Origin: Salinisphaera orenii subsp. halophila YIM 95161
GTDB taxonomy: Bacteria; Pseudomonadota; Gammaproteobacteria; Nevskiales; Salinisphaeraceae
DNA length: 64,000 bases
Reading direction: 5' to 3'
NCBI RefSeq assembly: GCF_003732545.1
Contig: NZ_AYKF01000143.1
Span: 1 to 64,000, forward strand
Shown one piece after another: positions 45,401 through 54,390 of this stretch. The notes beneath the pieces were generated by a model that made no database searches, was not told the DNA's origin, and was given only the letters and a program-made list of their open reading frames with translations. The first letter of the stretch is position 1. Each line of letters opens with the position of its first letter. Made by a program: the position numbers and the translations under genes.

Positions 45401-46791
45401 ATGGCTGCATTCTCCACCTTGAACCTCGCACCCGCCCTGCTCAAAAGCGTCGCCGCGCAAGGCTTCGGCACCATGACGCCGGTGCAGGCCCAGAGCCTGC
45501 CGCCGATCCTGGCCGGCCACGACGTGATCGCCCAGGCGGCCACCGGCAGCGGCAAGACCGCGGCGTTCGGCCTCGGCGTGCTGCAGGCGCTCACGATCGA
45601 GACCGCGGCGGTGCAGACGCTCGTGCTCTGCCCCACCCGCGAGCTGGCCGATCAGGTCGGCCAGGCGATCCGCGTGCTGGCGACACACGTGCCCAACATC
45701 AAGCTGCTGACCCTGGGTGGCGGCGTGCCCATGCGCCCGCAGCGGGCCTCGCTCGCGCATGCGCCGCATATCGTCGTCGGCACGCCCGGGCGCGTGCTCG
45801 CGCATCTCAAACGCGCGAGCCTCGACTGCAGCCAGCTACGCACGCTCGTGCTCGATGAGGCCGATCGCATGCTCGACATGGGCTTTGGCGAGGATATCGA
45901 CGCCATCGTCTGGCGTCTGCCCAGCGAACGCCAGACCCTGCTGTTCTCCGCCACTTGGCCGGACGCGATCCGCGGAGTTTCGCGCCGGCTCCAGCGCGAG
46001 CCGGTCGAGGTGACGGTCGCCGCAGCGCAGGACCGGCCGGCGATCGCGCAATCATTCTACAAGGCCGGCGCAAACGACAAGTCGGAAGTCCTGTGCGCGC
46101 TGCTCTCGCAAGGCGCGACTGCGCCTGACGATGACCCCCGCGCGCTGGTGTTCTGCACACCCGCGCCGAGGTCGCCCGCGTGGCGCAATTGCTGAGCGCC
46201 CGCGGCTTCGACGCGCTCGCGCTGCACGGCGAGCGCGACCAGCGCGATCGCGACGAGGTCCTGCTGCGCTTCATCAACCACAGCTGCGCGGTGCTGGTGG
46301 CCACCGACGTGGCCGCCCGCGGCCTGGACATCGCGGCGTTGCCGCAGGTCATCAGTTACGACATCGCTCGCGACGTCGATACCCATGTCCACCGTATCGG
46401 CCGCACCGGCCGAGCGGGCGCGTCGGGCACGGCTGCAACGCTGTGCACGCCGGGCGAGGCCTACCGTGCGGAGCGGCTGGCCGAAGAACTGAAAACACCG
46501 CTGAGCTGGCAGTCACCGCCGAAGCTCGAGCCCGTCACGCCGCTCACCGCGCCCAACCGCACGCTCATCATCGGCGGCGGACGCAAGGACAAGCTGCGCC
46601 CCGGCGACATTCTGGGTGCGCTCACCGGCGAGGCTGGCCTCGATGCCGACGCGATCGGCCAGATCAGCATTCAGCCGACCCGCAGCTATGTCGCTATCGC
46701 CCGTGGCCAGGCGCCCAGCGCGCTGGTACGGATTCGCGATGGACGTATCAAGGGCCGACGCTTTCGCGTACAGGAACTGCGCGGCGGTTGA
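45401..46791 (+). pseudogene. dbpA: DEAD-box RNA helicase DbpA, split by a one-base deletion
   Basis: Both halves are well conserved: ATGSGKTAAF, PTRELADQ, VLDEADRML, FSATWP in the first frame, and ATDVAARGLDIAALPQVISY, HRIGRTGRAG and the DbpA RNA-binding domain (GGGRKDKLRPGDILGALTGE, SYVAIARGQAPSALVRIRDG) in the second. The frames meet at about 46156, where VFC should continue HTRAEVARVAQLL; one C is missing after TTCTGC. Restoring it gives a 463-residue DbpA, the usual size. DbpA acts on 23S rRNA hairpin 92 in 50S assembly. The uniform quality of both halves points to a very recent mutation or a sequencing error. Confidence 0.9.
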
Positions 46792-47295
46792 CGCACGAAT
46801 CGTCGACCGGCGTGGCCGTCGACATCTAAAGCCCACGATATCCGCATGGACACCGGCGAGAAATAGACCCTGAAGTGCCCGTGCTTCAGGCCGCTGCAAC
46901 ACCATCCGCCCAAAATTCTCGTTTAGTCGGAAAGAATGGGGCGTGGACGATCGATTCGAATCACCCGGTTGCCAAGATGCAGTTCCGACGGACGTCACCC
47001 CATGAAAGCCCATGCCACGGGAGGGAACCCGCAGCAGGGCCAACGGGTGAAGTTCGCCTACGTCCGCTGAAACGACCGTTTTTCGATGACATCGACCCGC
47101 CGCAACACCGATCATGCACGCCCTGCCGCGCGTTCACGCGGCAATCGCCGACCCAGCAGCTTGACCACGATGCGCACGGCCGCCTTCCATTGCCGTGACG
47201 GCGGCGGTCGTTTCCGCGCCTCCGCGCTATTCCGGATTTACCTATGGCATCGCTCTGCTACGGTCGGGCGCTCATTTTTCAGACCGGAGCCCACG
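46792..47295. other. Gap with a hairpin and a short coding-like frame
   Basis: 504 bases. An inverted repeat CCTGAAG/CTTCAGG (46869-46875 and 46884-46890, loop 8) lies about 80 bases after dbpA. A 22-codon frame at 47002-47070, ending QRVKFAYVR, has gene-like third-position bias but no recognisable family or ribosome site. Confidence 0.35.
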
Positions 47296-47658
47296 ATGCT
47301 TCGCATTGCCCCGTTCAAATCCGACGCCGAGCACGTGATCCCGATGGAACTCGAAGGCGAGGTCACCTCGCAGGATTTCGCCAACGTCCTATCCGTTGTC
47401 GAACAGCGTCTCGAAGACCACGACACGCTGCGGCTCTACATCGAGATCCACTCGCTGGGTGGCATGTCGGCCTCCACGCTGTTCAATGAACTCAAGGACG
47501 CGATCAAGCGCTGGGACCGTTTCGACAAGCTCGCCGTGGTCACCGACGTGGAAGGCGTCCGCACCGCGACGACGGTGATGGACAAGCTCGCGCCGCGCAT
47601 GGAATGCGAGACCTTTCGCTTCACCGCACGCGAAGAGGCGCGCCAGTGGGTGATCTGA
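47296..47658 (+). CDS. SpoIIAA-like (STAS-fold) small protein
   Basis: A 120-residue protein of the SpoIIAA-like family (PF11964 type). The pattern is visible: MELEGEVTSQDFANVLSVVE, LRLYIEIHSLGGMSASTLFN, then DRFDKLAVVTDVEG and the FTAREEARQWVI end. These are alpha/beta proteins with a STAS-like fold, often membrane-surface associated; no enzymatic role is established. The ATG at 47296 follows GGAG. It is alone, with no operon partner. Confidence 0.87.
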   Translation: MLRIAPFKSDAEHVIPMELEGEVTSQDFANVLSVVEQRLEDHDTLRLYIEIHSLGGMSASTLFNELKDAIKRWDRFDKLAVVTDVEGVRTATTVMDKLAPRMECETFRFTAREEARQWVI

Positions 47659-47912
47659 CCGGCCCGGATGGCCGGACGGCCGTCGCGGCCTGACGAATCC
47701 GCGCGGCCGGCCGGCTGCGACCGACGACCGCCGAAGATGCGCAGGCCTGCCGGCCGGCAGGCGAAAGCTCGCCACGCTCGACGGCCTGGACGGGCGCAAT
47801 CCGTGGCGTCGGCCCGGGCGCGGCGGGCGGGTGCCGTCTTTCGTCCTGCCGAGCGCGGCGGCGCGTCACGCACGGCACCGGCCGCCACCGCATCCGCGGA
47901 GCGGCCGCCGCG

Positions 47913-48670
47913 CTAGCAGTTCTCCCGAGGCACGAACGGTGTTGCCGGGCCCACGCTCGTTACCGTCAGCCGGTGCATCGCACGCGTGCATGCGACATAG
48001 AGCAGATTCCGATCCATGGCGGTGTGGTAGCTGCGTTCGCCGGCGCCGGGGACGATGACCTCGTCGAACTCCAGCCCCTTGGCCATGTGCGCGGTGCAGA
48101 CCACGATGCCGAGGCCGAAGGACTCGGTCTCTTCGGTGAGCAGCTGGGCGGTGATCTCCGCAGCCGCCAGCGTGTCGAACACGCGACGCGCCTGCTTCTG
48201 CGTCTTGCAGACGATACCCAGGGTGTTGCGGGCCGAGGTCTTGAACGTGCGTGCCATGTCCACCAGTCCAGCACGCTCGTCGGCCGCCCGTCGAAGTTCG
48301 ATCACGCGCGGCGCTTCGCCGTAGCGCTCGATCGCTTCGAGATCGGGATTCGGCGAAATCGCCCGGGCGAATCGGGTGATCTCGTAGCTGGAGCGATAGC
48401 TCTTGTTAGCGTCACGACGACCGCCTGACTGAACGCCTACTTGATCTCCTCGGCCTTCGATGCGCTGTAGGGGTTGATCGAATGGGTCACATCGCCGAGC
48501 ACCGTCTTCTTGCAGTTGAACAGTTTCTCCAGAACGGGGTACTGCACCGGCGTGTAATCCTGCATCTCGTCGACCAGCAGGTGCTTGACGCGCCGGTACG
48601 GCGAGCGCACCGACTCCAGCTTGAGCTTGAGATAGATCAGCGGGAAGACGTCAGCGTACTCGAGCCGGCC
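47913..48670 (-). pseudogene. HelD/UvrD-like superfamily 1 helicase remnant
   Basis: Only the C-terminal third survives. In reading order: RLEYADVFPLIYLKLKLE, then KHLLVDEMQDYTPVQYPVLE (motif II with DEMQD), NCKKTVLGDVTHSINPYSAS and KAEEIK. A TAG stop at 48437-48439 follows, then a one-base loss near 48410, after which NKSYRSSYEITRFARA, TAHMAKGLEFDEVIVPG and LLYVACTRAMHRLTV (motifs IV-VI) read in another frame to 47913. Motif I and the N-terminal two thirds are missing; upstream sequence is unrelated. Intact relatives are about 700 residues and act on DNA or RNA polymerase complexes. Confidence 0.85.
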
Positions 48671-48711
48671 GCGGCTGGCCGTGCGGAACATTCGGGCGCC
48701 CCCAGCCAGTC

Positions 48712-48771
48712 GTAGAACACCTAGCATCAGCGCGCCGTCCTTCGGCGGTCCGCTGCATGCGCTTGTTGTAC
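48712..48771. mobile_element. attC-like recombination site (candidate)
   Basis: A 60-bp imperfect palindrome. One end is GTAGAAC and the other GTTGTAC, resembling the RYYYAAC and GTTRRRY ends of integron attC sites, with two mismatches to one consensus and one to the other. The inner arms (CATCAGCGCGCCG and CGGCGGTCCGCTGCATG) pair with unpaired extra bases, as attC sites do. It abuts the truncation end of the helicase remnant. No integrase gene or second site was found in this window, so it may be a lone or chance structure. Confidence 0.4.
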
Positions 48772-49004
48772 AAGACGGGGAACGACATGGCAGACCAGAG
48801 TTGCGATGTCCTGAATGGGGATCTTCGAACGCCGCACAGCCCGCCAAGCATGATCCACCGGGGGCCACAGTTATCGAATGGCTTTGATTGGGCTGCGAGT
48901 CAGGCACATTCGCCGAGCCGCGCGATTTCGACGCGGGCGGCACCGAGCCGCAGCCAGTTTCATACGTCCGGCGATACGTCTTTCGCAGGCTAGTCTCGTT
49001 GAGC

Positions 49005-49175
49005 ATGCCCTCGACCCCGGTGCGCAGCGCGCTCGCCCCGATCACCGTCGCCGGCGTGCTCTCGCTCGGGCTGGGCGCGGGCGGCCTCGGCCTGCTGTTC
49101 GCCGCCTGCGCGCTGGCGGTCCCCCTGCTGGCCGCCCCCTGGCTGGACCCGCGCAAAGACCCTGCGGCGCGATAG
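49005..49175 (+). pseudogene. Possible C-terminal fragment of an MFS-type carrier
   Basis: About 56 codons read MPSTPVRSALAPITVAGVLS, then one strongly hydrophobic stretch (LGLGAGGLGLLFAACALAVP) and LLAAPWLDPRKD, like the last spans of a carrier. The ATG at 49005 has no ribosome site and the sequence upstream is not coding. It may be a remnant left by the events that broke the helicase gene. Weak evidence. Confidence 0.3.
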
Positions 49176-49307
49176 CCGGCCGCCGCTCGCCGGGCATACC
49201 GGCCATGCCGGGCTCGCCCGGCCGCGACGGTCACCCCGCCAAGCCGGCATGGCCTGCCGACGCCGGGCCCCGCCGACACCGCTACGGGGACGCCGCCAAC
49301 GTCCGAA

Positions 49308-50771
49308 TCACGCCCGGCGATACTCCTCCGCCAGAGCGTCGTCGACGGGCGACGTGAACCGGCTCACGAGCACGAACACCGCGATGTTGCACAGCAGGCC
49401 GATGAAGCCGGCGTTCATGTCCCAGGGCGTGGCGTCGGCCACGATCTGGTAGTAGTAGTTCAAGCCGATGCCCACGACCAGCCCGCTGATCGCGCCGGCG
49501 GCCGTGCCGCGCTTCCAGATCAGCGCGCCGTAGACCGCGGGCACGAACTGGGCGATCGAGCCGTAGGCGCCGACCAGCAGCGCGATGATCCCGGCGGCGC
49601 CGAAGATGGACAGCCAGTAGGCCGCCGCGCCGATGCCCACCACCGCCAGACGCATGATCCAGATCTGGGCGCGCTCGGACAGCCCGGGCATCAGCGCCCG
49701 GCAGATATCGCGGCCGAACGAGACCGAGCCGCCGTGGGTTATCGCATCGGAGGAAGACATTGCGGCTGCCAGCGAGCCGGCGCCGATCAGGCCGTAGAGC
49801 CAACCGCTCGCGCCGAGCTCGTTGGTGATCAGATAGGGCAGCAGCTCGTCCGAACTTCCGAGCGCGTCCGGCGCGACCACGCCGATGCCGGCGAAACCGA
49901 CGAACAGCACGGGCACCAGAAAGATACCGAAAAGCGGAAACGCGAGCGTCGTCAGCTTGATGCGTTTCTCCGTCGTGGTATACGACTTGGTGAACAGATG
50001 CGGCCACATGAGAAAACCGAGCGCCGAGACCGCGATGACGGTGAAGAACGCCATCGACGACATCGGCGAACCGTCGCGGCCGATTGTCAGGAAATCGGGC
50101 CGCTCGCTCGCGATGGCGCTGAACATGTCCGAAGGCCCGCCGTGCAGCGTGTACACGAGATAGAAACCGACCGCCCACGCCACGATCAGCATCAGCGCGC
50201 CCTGCAGCACGTCGCTCCAGGCCGCGCCGCGCACGCCCGAACTGGCGACGTAGGCGACCACGATGCCGTAGGCCAACAGCGCGCCGAACCAGTACGGGAT
50301 CGCACCTTCGGTGAGGATGCTGAAGATGAAGGCCATGCCCTTGATCTGGAGTGTGAGGTACTGGATGAAAGCGAGCACCGAGATCACGCCGATCAGTACC
50401 GTGAGCGCCCGCGAACGATAGCGATCGCCCACGAACTCGCCGAGGGTGACGAAGTTCTTGCGCGCGCCGATACGCCCGACCTTGGGCCCCAGCACGTACC
50501 AGGGCAGGATGCCGAGCGCGAGATAGGCCGGCACGAAATAGGCCGCCGCGCCCTCGGAGAACGCCATGCCGGGCCCGCCGAGAAAGGCGAAGGCGCTGAA
50601 CACCGTGCCGCCCATCATGAACCAGACCACGATGAAGCCCAGACCACGATCGGCGACCGCGTACTCCGATACCGACCAGAACGACCGTTTGCGACCGGCG
50701 AGCAGCCCCAGCGCGAAAGCCAGCGCCAGATAGACCAGCATCGCGCCGAGCGCGAACATCCAGTTGCTCAT
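49308..50771 (-). CDS. Sodium:solute symporter (SSS family)
   Basis: A 487-residue carrier with about 13 spans. Family regions include VSEYAVADRGLGFIVVWFMM, the GGTVFSAFAFLGGPGMAFSE region, and the sodium-site segment SLAAAMSSSDAITHGGSVSF near residue 345. SSS members bring in organic acids, amino acids, sugars or urea with Na+. Its ATG overlaps the stop of the DUF3311 gene as ATGA; this pairing of a DUF3311 small protein with an SSS carrier is common. It is the last gene of the long catabolic operon. Confidence 0.93.
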   Translation of the reverse strand: MSNWMFALGAMLVYLALAFALGLLAGRKRSFWSVSEYAVADRGLGFIVVWFMMGGTVFSAFAFLGGPGMAFSEGAAAYFVPAYLALGILPWYVLGPKVGRIGARKNFVTLGEFVGDRYRSRALTVLIGVISVLAFIQYLTLQIKGMAFIFSILTEGAIPYWFGALLAYGIVVAYVASSGVRGAAWSDVLQGALMLIVAWAVGFYLVYTLHGGPSDMFSAIASERPDFLTIGRDGSPMSSMAFFTVIAVSALGFLMWPHLFTKSYTTTEKRIKLTTLAFPLFGIFLVPVLFVGFAGIGVVAPDALGSSDELLPYLITNELGASGWLYGLIGAGSLAAAMSSSDAITHGGSVSFGRDICRALMPGLSERAQIWIMRLAVVGIGAAAYWLSIFGAAGIIALLVGAYGSIAQFVPAVYGALIWKRGTAAGAISGLVVGIGLNYYYQIVADATPWDMNAGFIGLLCNIAVFVLVSRFTSPVDDALAEEYRRA

Positions 50772-50995
50772 GAATCACCCCCGCGCCCGTGTTCGAACAG
50801 ATAGAAGGCCAGCACGGCGAGAAAGGCGCCCGCCTCGACCAGCACGATCCAGAACAGGTTGAACGGCAGGCCGAGCACCAGCGGCTCGACCCGGTCGGCG
50901 AAGGTGAACACCGGCACCGTCATCAGCGTCAGCGCCGCGATCAGGAAAACGATATAGGCGCGGGTGGCGTTCCGGCGCCCGTGGGATGGTTTCAT
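50768..50995 (-). CDS. DUF3311 small membrane protein, symporter partner
   Basis: A 75-residue protein with two membrane spans (YIVFLIAALTLMTVPVFTFA, then PFNLFWIVLVEAGAFLAVLA). It matches the DUF3311 type that nearly always sits before an SSS symporter and may be its accessory subunit. The start at 50995 has GGGGTCGAG just upstream. It overlaps the symporter gene by four bases and follows the amidohydrolase gene by 28. Confidence 0.85.
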   Translation of the reverse strand: MKPSHGRRNATRAYIVFLIAALTLMTVPVFTFADRVEPLVLGLPFNLFWIVLVEAGAFLAVLAFYLFEHGRGGDS

Positions 50996-51023
50996 CTCGA
51001 CCCCCGGTGGTGGCTGGATGCGT

Positions 51024-52220
51024 TCAGGCGGACTCGGCCAGCGCCCGGCGCGCCAGCTGCACGAACAGCGTGATGCCCGGCGCCATGATCCGGTCGTTGA
51101 AATCGTAGGCCGGATGGTGCAACCCGTGGGTGTGCTCGGCGTCGCCCGAGCCCACGTGGATATAGGCGCCCGGGCAGACGTCCAGCATGTAGGAGAAATC
51201 CTCACCGCCCATGCACGGCGGATAATCCGGTGCCAGCGCGGCCTCGCCGAAACCGGATGCGATCACGGCGCGGGCGGTCGCGGTCGGGCCCGGGTGGTTG
51301 TAAGTGATGCTGAACTTGTCCTCGATCGACAGATCGATGCGGGCCCCGTGGATGGTTTCGAGACCGTGGCACAGGGCGCGCAGGCGCTCGCGCAGCGTAT
51401 TGCGGGTGGTCTCGTCGAGCGCCCGCAGCGTACCGGAGAGCCGCGCGGTGTCCGGAATCACGGCGAAACCGGCGAGGTCTCCGGCGTGGACCGAGCACAG
51501 GCTCAGCACCGCGGGCGCCAGCGGGTCGATATCGCGGCCCACGATGGTGTGCGCCTGGGTGATCAACTCGCCGGCAATGCGCACCGGATCGATACAGCCG
51601 TGCGGATTCAGCCCGCCGTGGCCACCCCGACCGTGGATGGCGATATCGACGCGGTCGCCCCCGGCCATGATCGGGCCTTCGATGAGACCGAACTGCCCGA
51701 CGGGCAACGCCGGCCAGTTGTGCAGCGCATACACCGCGTCCATCGGGAAACGCTCGAACAGCCCGTCCGCGATCATCGCGCGCGCACCGCCCACGCCCTC
51801 CTCCGCCGGCTGAAAGATGAAGTACACGGTCCCGGCGAAATCGCGGTTCGCCGCGAAGTGCTCGACCGCGCCGAGGAGCATGCTCGTGTGGCCGTCGTGC
51901 CCGCAGGCGTGCATGCGGCCGGCCACCTCGGAAGCGTGGGCGACGCCGCTGGTCTCGTGGATGGGCAGCGCATCCAGGTCGGCGCGCAGGCCGATCCGGC
52001 GGCCCTCGCCCCGATCGCCGCACACCCAGGCGACGATGCCGGTGACCCCGATGCCGCACTCGCACGTCACGCCCAGCTGCTGCAGATGACGAACCACCCG
52101 GTCGGCGGTCGCCCGCTCCTCGAACCCGAGTTCGGGGTTCCGGTGCAGCGCATGACGCAGATCCACAAGGTGTGTCGGCGCCTCATCGAGCATAACGATC
52201 CCGTTCGTGCCGTCGTTCAT
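51024..52220 (-). CDS. M20-family amidohydrolase (hippurate hydrolase-like)
   Basis: A 398-residue metallopeptidase-fold hydrolase that removes acyl groups from N-acyl amino acids or related amides. Markers: RHALHRNPELGFEE, GLRADLDALPI (metal Asp), MHACGHDGHTSMLLG (metal His and catalytic region), FQPAEEGVGGARAMI (Glu pair), and near the end MGGEDFSYML and HHPAYDFND. The start at 52220 (ATG, AAGG 7 bases upstream) is preferred over a TTG at 52241. It is part of the minus-strand operon, between the cupin enzyme and the SSS carrier. Its substrate may be an amide taken up by one of the two carriers. Confidence 0.92.
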   Translation of the reverse strand: MNDGTNGIVMLDEAPTHLVDLRHALHRNPELGFEERATADRVVRHLQQLGVTCECGIGVTGIVAWVCGDRGEGRRIGLRADLDALPIHETSGVAHASEVAGRMHACGHDGHTSMLLGAVEHFAANRDFAGTVYFIFQPAEEGVGGARAMIADGLFERFPMDAVYALHNWPALPVGQFGLIEGPIMAGGDRVDIAIHGRGGHGGLNPHGCIDPVRIAGELITQAHTIVGRDIDPLAPAVLSLCSVHAGDLAGFAVIPDTARLSGTLRALDETTRNTLRERLRALCHGLETIHGARIDLSIEDKFSITYNHPGPTATARAVIASGFGEAALAPDYPPCMGGEDFSYMLDVCPGAYIHVGSGDAEHTHGLHHPAYDFNDRIMAPGITLFVQLARRALAESA

Positions 52221-52301
52221 ACAAGCCTTGTCTATCGGCAAGTTAGCAAAGACCGGACGCCGATTCAGCAGCAGCGCCGCCCACGCATCGCGAGCCGCAC
52301 G

Positions 52302-52841
52302 TCAGCGGACGAACTTGTCCGCCTCGGCCGGATCCATGCCCAGGCGTTCGTAATGGGCGCGCACGTTCGCCAGCTTGGTGAAGACGTCCTCGTATCCCAG
52401 CGCCTTGCCATAGGGGTCGACGTAGGTATAGCCGCCGGTCACGTGGAAGAGCGTCACCATCTCCGCGGCCTCCTCGGGCACCACCAGCGTGTGCGTCTCG
52501 CCCGGCGGCTCGAAGGCGTAGTCGTTCGCCCGCGCGACCCAGTCATGCTCCAGGTAATGCCAGGCACCGCGGAGGGTGAAGGCGTGGACCGGGCCGGTGT
52601 GGCGATGACGCGAGAGCACGCCCGCCTTGTGCACCCAGAGAATATTGACGTAGAAGCCCTGGCTCACGGAAAGGACGAGGGGCTTGAACCAGACGTTCTC
52701 GTCCTGGACGACCCAGTCCGGATCCTCCGTGCCGATGGACTGCGGCAGCTCGAGCGCCCCGCCCATATAGACGTCCGGCACCATGCCCGTGGGCTGCGGC
52801 AGTTGATAGGCCACCGCGCTGCGATCGCGATCATCCGACAT
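52302..52841 (-). CDS. Cupin of the 2,4'-dihydroxyacetophenone dioxygenase family
   Basis: A 179-residue single-cupin protein. The metal motif is visible as SRHRHTGPVHAFTLRGAWHY with a following EHDW, and a second motif as EPPGETHTLVVP. The family includes 2,4'-dihydroxyacetophenone dioxygenase, an iron enzyme that cleaves the carbon-carbon bond of an alpha-hydroxyketone with O2. Aromatic substrates are not implied by the neighbours here. It follows the SDR gene by 39 bases in the same operon, which suggests that the SDR makes or removes a hydroxyketone. Function beyond the family is inferred. Confidence 0.8.
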   Translation of the reverse strand: MSDDRDRSAVAYQLPQPTGMVPDVYMGGALELPQSIGTEDPDWVVQDENVWFKPLVLSVSQGFYVNILWVHKAGVLSRHRHTGPVHAFTLRGAWHYLEHDWVARANDYAFEPPGETHTLVVPEEAAEMVTLFHVTGGYTYVDPYGKALGYEDVFTKLANVRAHYERLGMDPAEADKFVR

Positions 52842-52880
52842 CGCTGTCTCCTGTTGCGTTCTTGAACGAATCTTTCGGTT

Positions 52881-53684
52881 TCAGGTCATGTAGAGGCCAC
52901 CGGCCACATCGATCGTCTGACCGGTGACGAAACTCGCCTGCTCGGAGGTCAGATAGGCGGCGAGGTCCGCGACCTCGTCGGGCCGGCCGAGCCGCCCGAG
53001 TGGCGTCATCTCGATCTGTTCGTCGTTGATCGACGCGTCCACGCCGAGCACCATCGGTGTTTCGATCCGTCCCGGCGCCATGGCGTTCACCCGGATGTTG
53101 AACGGGCCGAGTTCGGCGGCGACATGACGGGTGAAACCGATGATGGCGGCCTTGGTGGCGGCGTAGTGGCAGCCGACGATGGGCGAGTAGGCACGCCCGG
53201 CCACCGAGGACATGTTGACGATGCAGCCGAAGCCGCGTTCGCGCATGCCGGGGCTGAGCAGGCGCACCGTGTTGAACGTGCCCGTGAGGTTGACGTCCAG
53301 CACCGCGCGCCACTCCTCGGGCGCCATCTCCCACGGCTTGTGCGCGCGGCCGTCGTGCTTGGGCGAGATGCCCGCGTTGTTGACCACGCTGTCGAAGGCC
53401 CCGAGCGCCCTCTCGGCCTCCGCCACGCTCGCGGCCAGCGCCTCGTAGTCGGACACATCCACCGCCAGCGGCGTCGCGGCGCCGCCGCGTTCCTCGATTT
53501 CGGCGGCGACCCGCCGCGCGTTCTCGCCGGACCAGTCGGCCACGCCGACCCGCGCACCGCGATCGGCCAGGCCGATGGCGATGGCGCGTCCGATCCCGGC
53601 GCCGGCACCCGTCACGAGGATGGAACGCCCCGCGTGGCTGCCTTCCGGCATCTTCGTTGGATCCGTCTGTCGTGTCTTCGCCAT
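52881..53684 (-). CDS. Short-chain dehydrogenase/reductase of the catabolic operon
   Basis: A 267-residue classical SDR. VTGAGAGIGRAIAIGLAD is the cofactor loop near residue 24, an Asp at the end of strand 2 (GVADWSG) suggests preference for NAD, and the catalytic residues are in NMSSVAG and YAATK. The ATG at 53684 lies one base after the LivF stop (53686). It probably oxidises a secondary alcohol of the imported substrate. It is only distantly similar to the SDR at 3364. Confidence 0.9.
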   Translation of the reverse strand: MAKTRQTDPTKMPEGSHAGRSILVTGAGAGIGRAIAIGLADRGARVGVADWSGENARRVAAEIEERGGAATPLAVDVSDYEALAASVAEAERALGAFDSVVNNAGISPKHDGRAHKPWEMAPEEWRAVLDVNLTGTFNTVRLLSPGMRERGFGCIVNMSSVAGRAYSPIVGCHYAATKAAIIGFTRHVAAELGPFNIRVNAMAPGRIETPMVLGVDASINDEQIEMTPLGRLGRPDEVADLAAYLTSEQASFVTGQTIDVAGGLYMT

Positions 53685-53685
53685 G

Positions 53686-54390
53686 CTAGATCCCCAGATA
53701 GGCCCGCCGGACGTGGTCGTTGCCGAGCAGTGACTCGGCCGTATCGGCCATGGTGACGCGGCCGTTTTCCAGCACATAACCGCGATCCGCCGCCTTGAGC
53801 GTCTGATAGACGTTCTGTTCGACGATGAGCACCGTGGTGCCGGTACGTGCGATCTGCCCGATCACTTCGAACACCTGCGAGACGATGATCGGCGCCAGGC
53901 CGAGCGACGGTTCGTCGAACATCAGCAGGCGCGGCCGCGCCATCATGCCGCGGCCGATCGCGACCATCTGTTGCTCGCCCCCGGACAAGGACTCGGCGCG
54001 CTGGTCGAGGCGTTCGCCGATACGGGGAAACATGGCGACGACCTCGTCCAGACGCTGCTTCAGGCCCGCCTGGGCCCCGGACCGGTACGCCCCCATCTGC
54101 AGGTTCTCGCGAACGGTCATGTCCGGAAACAGCTGTCGCGCCTCGGGGATCATGGTGATGCCGAAGTCCACGATGTCGTGCGACGCCATGCCGGCGATGT
54201 TCTTCCCCTCGAAGCGGATCTCGCCCCGGCTCGGCGTGACCAGTCCGGAGATCGTGCGCAGGGTCGTGGTCTTGCCGGCCCCGTTGCCGCCCACGATCGT
54301 GACGACCTCGCCCGCCTCGACCGAGAGATCGACGTCCTCGAGTACATTGATGGCGCCGTACCCGGCGCTCACGCTATTGAGCTGCAGCAT
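53686..54390 (-). CDS. livF: ABC transporter ATPase, LivF type
   Basis: A 234-residue ATPase of the branched-chain amino acid (HAAT) importer class. Walker A GGNGAGKTT at about 34-42, signature ESLSGGEQQMVAIGRGM, and Walker B LLMFDEPSLGLAP are intact. It overlaps the LivM-LivG gene by 17 bases. HAAT importers also carry aromatic acids, short amides and urea, so the name does not mean leucine uptake. Confidence 0.95.
   Translation of the reverse strand: MLQLNSVSAGYGAINVLEDVDLSVEAGEVVTIVGGNGAGKTTTLRTISGLVTPSRGEIRFEGKNIAGMASHDIVDFGITMIPEARQLFPDMTVRENLQMGAYRSGAQAGLKQRLDEVVAMFPRIGERLDQRAESLSGGEQQMVAIGRGMMARPRLLMFDEPSLGLAPIIVSQVFEVIGQIARTGTTVLIVEQNVYQTLKAADRGYVLENGRVTMADTAESLLGNDHVRRAYLGI

Larger units (their letters stand above)
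48671..49307. other. Decayed region beside the helicase remnant
   Basis: 637 bases. It contains the attC-like palindrome (48712-48771) and a possible C-terminal fragment of a membrane carrier (about 49005-49175). No intact gene is supported. Confidence 0.45.

Noticed and set aside
46990-47075. Possible cobalamin-type riboswitch because of CATGCCACGGGAGGG
   Set aside because: The rest of the conserved core is missing and no cobalamin-related gene follows.
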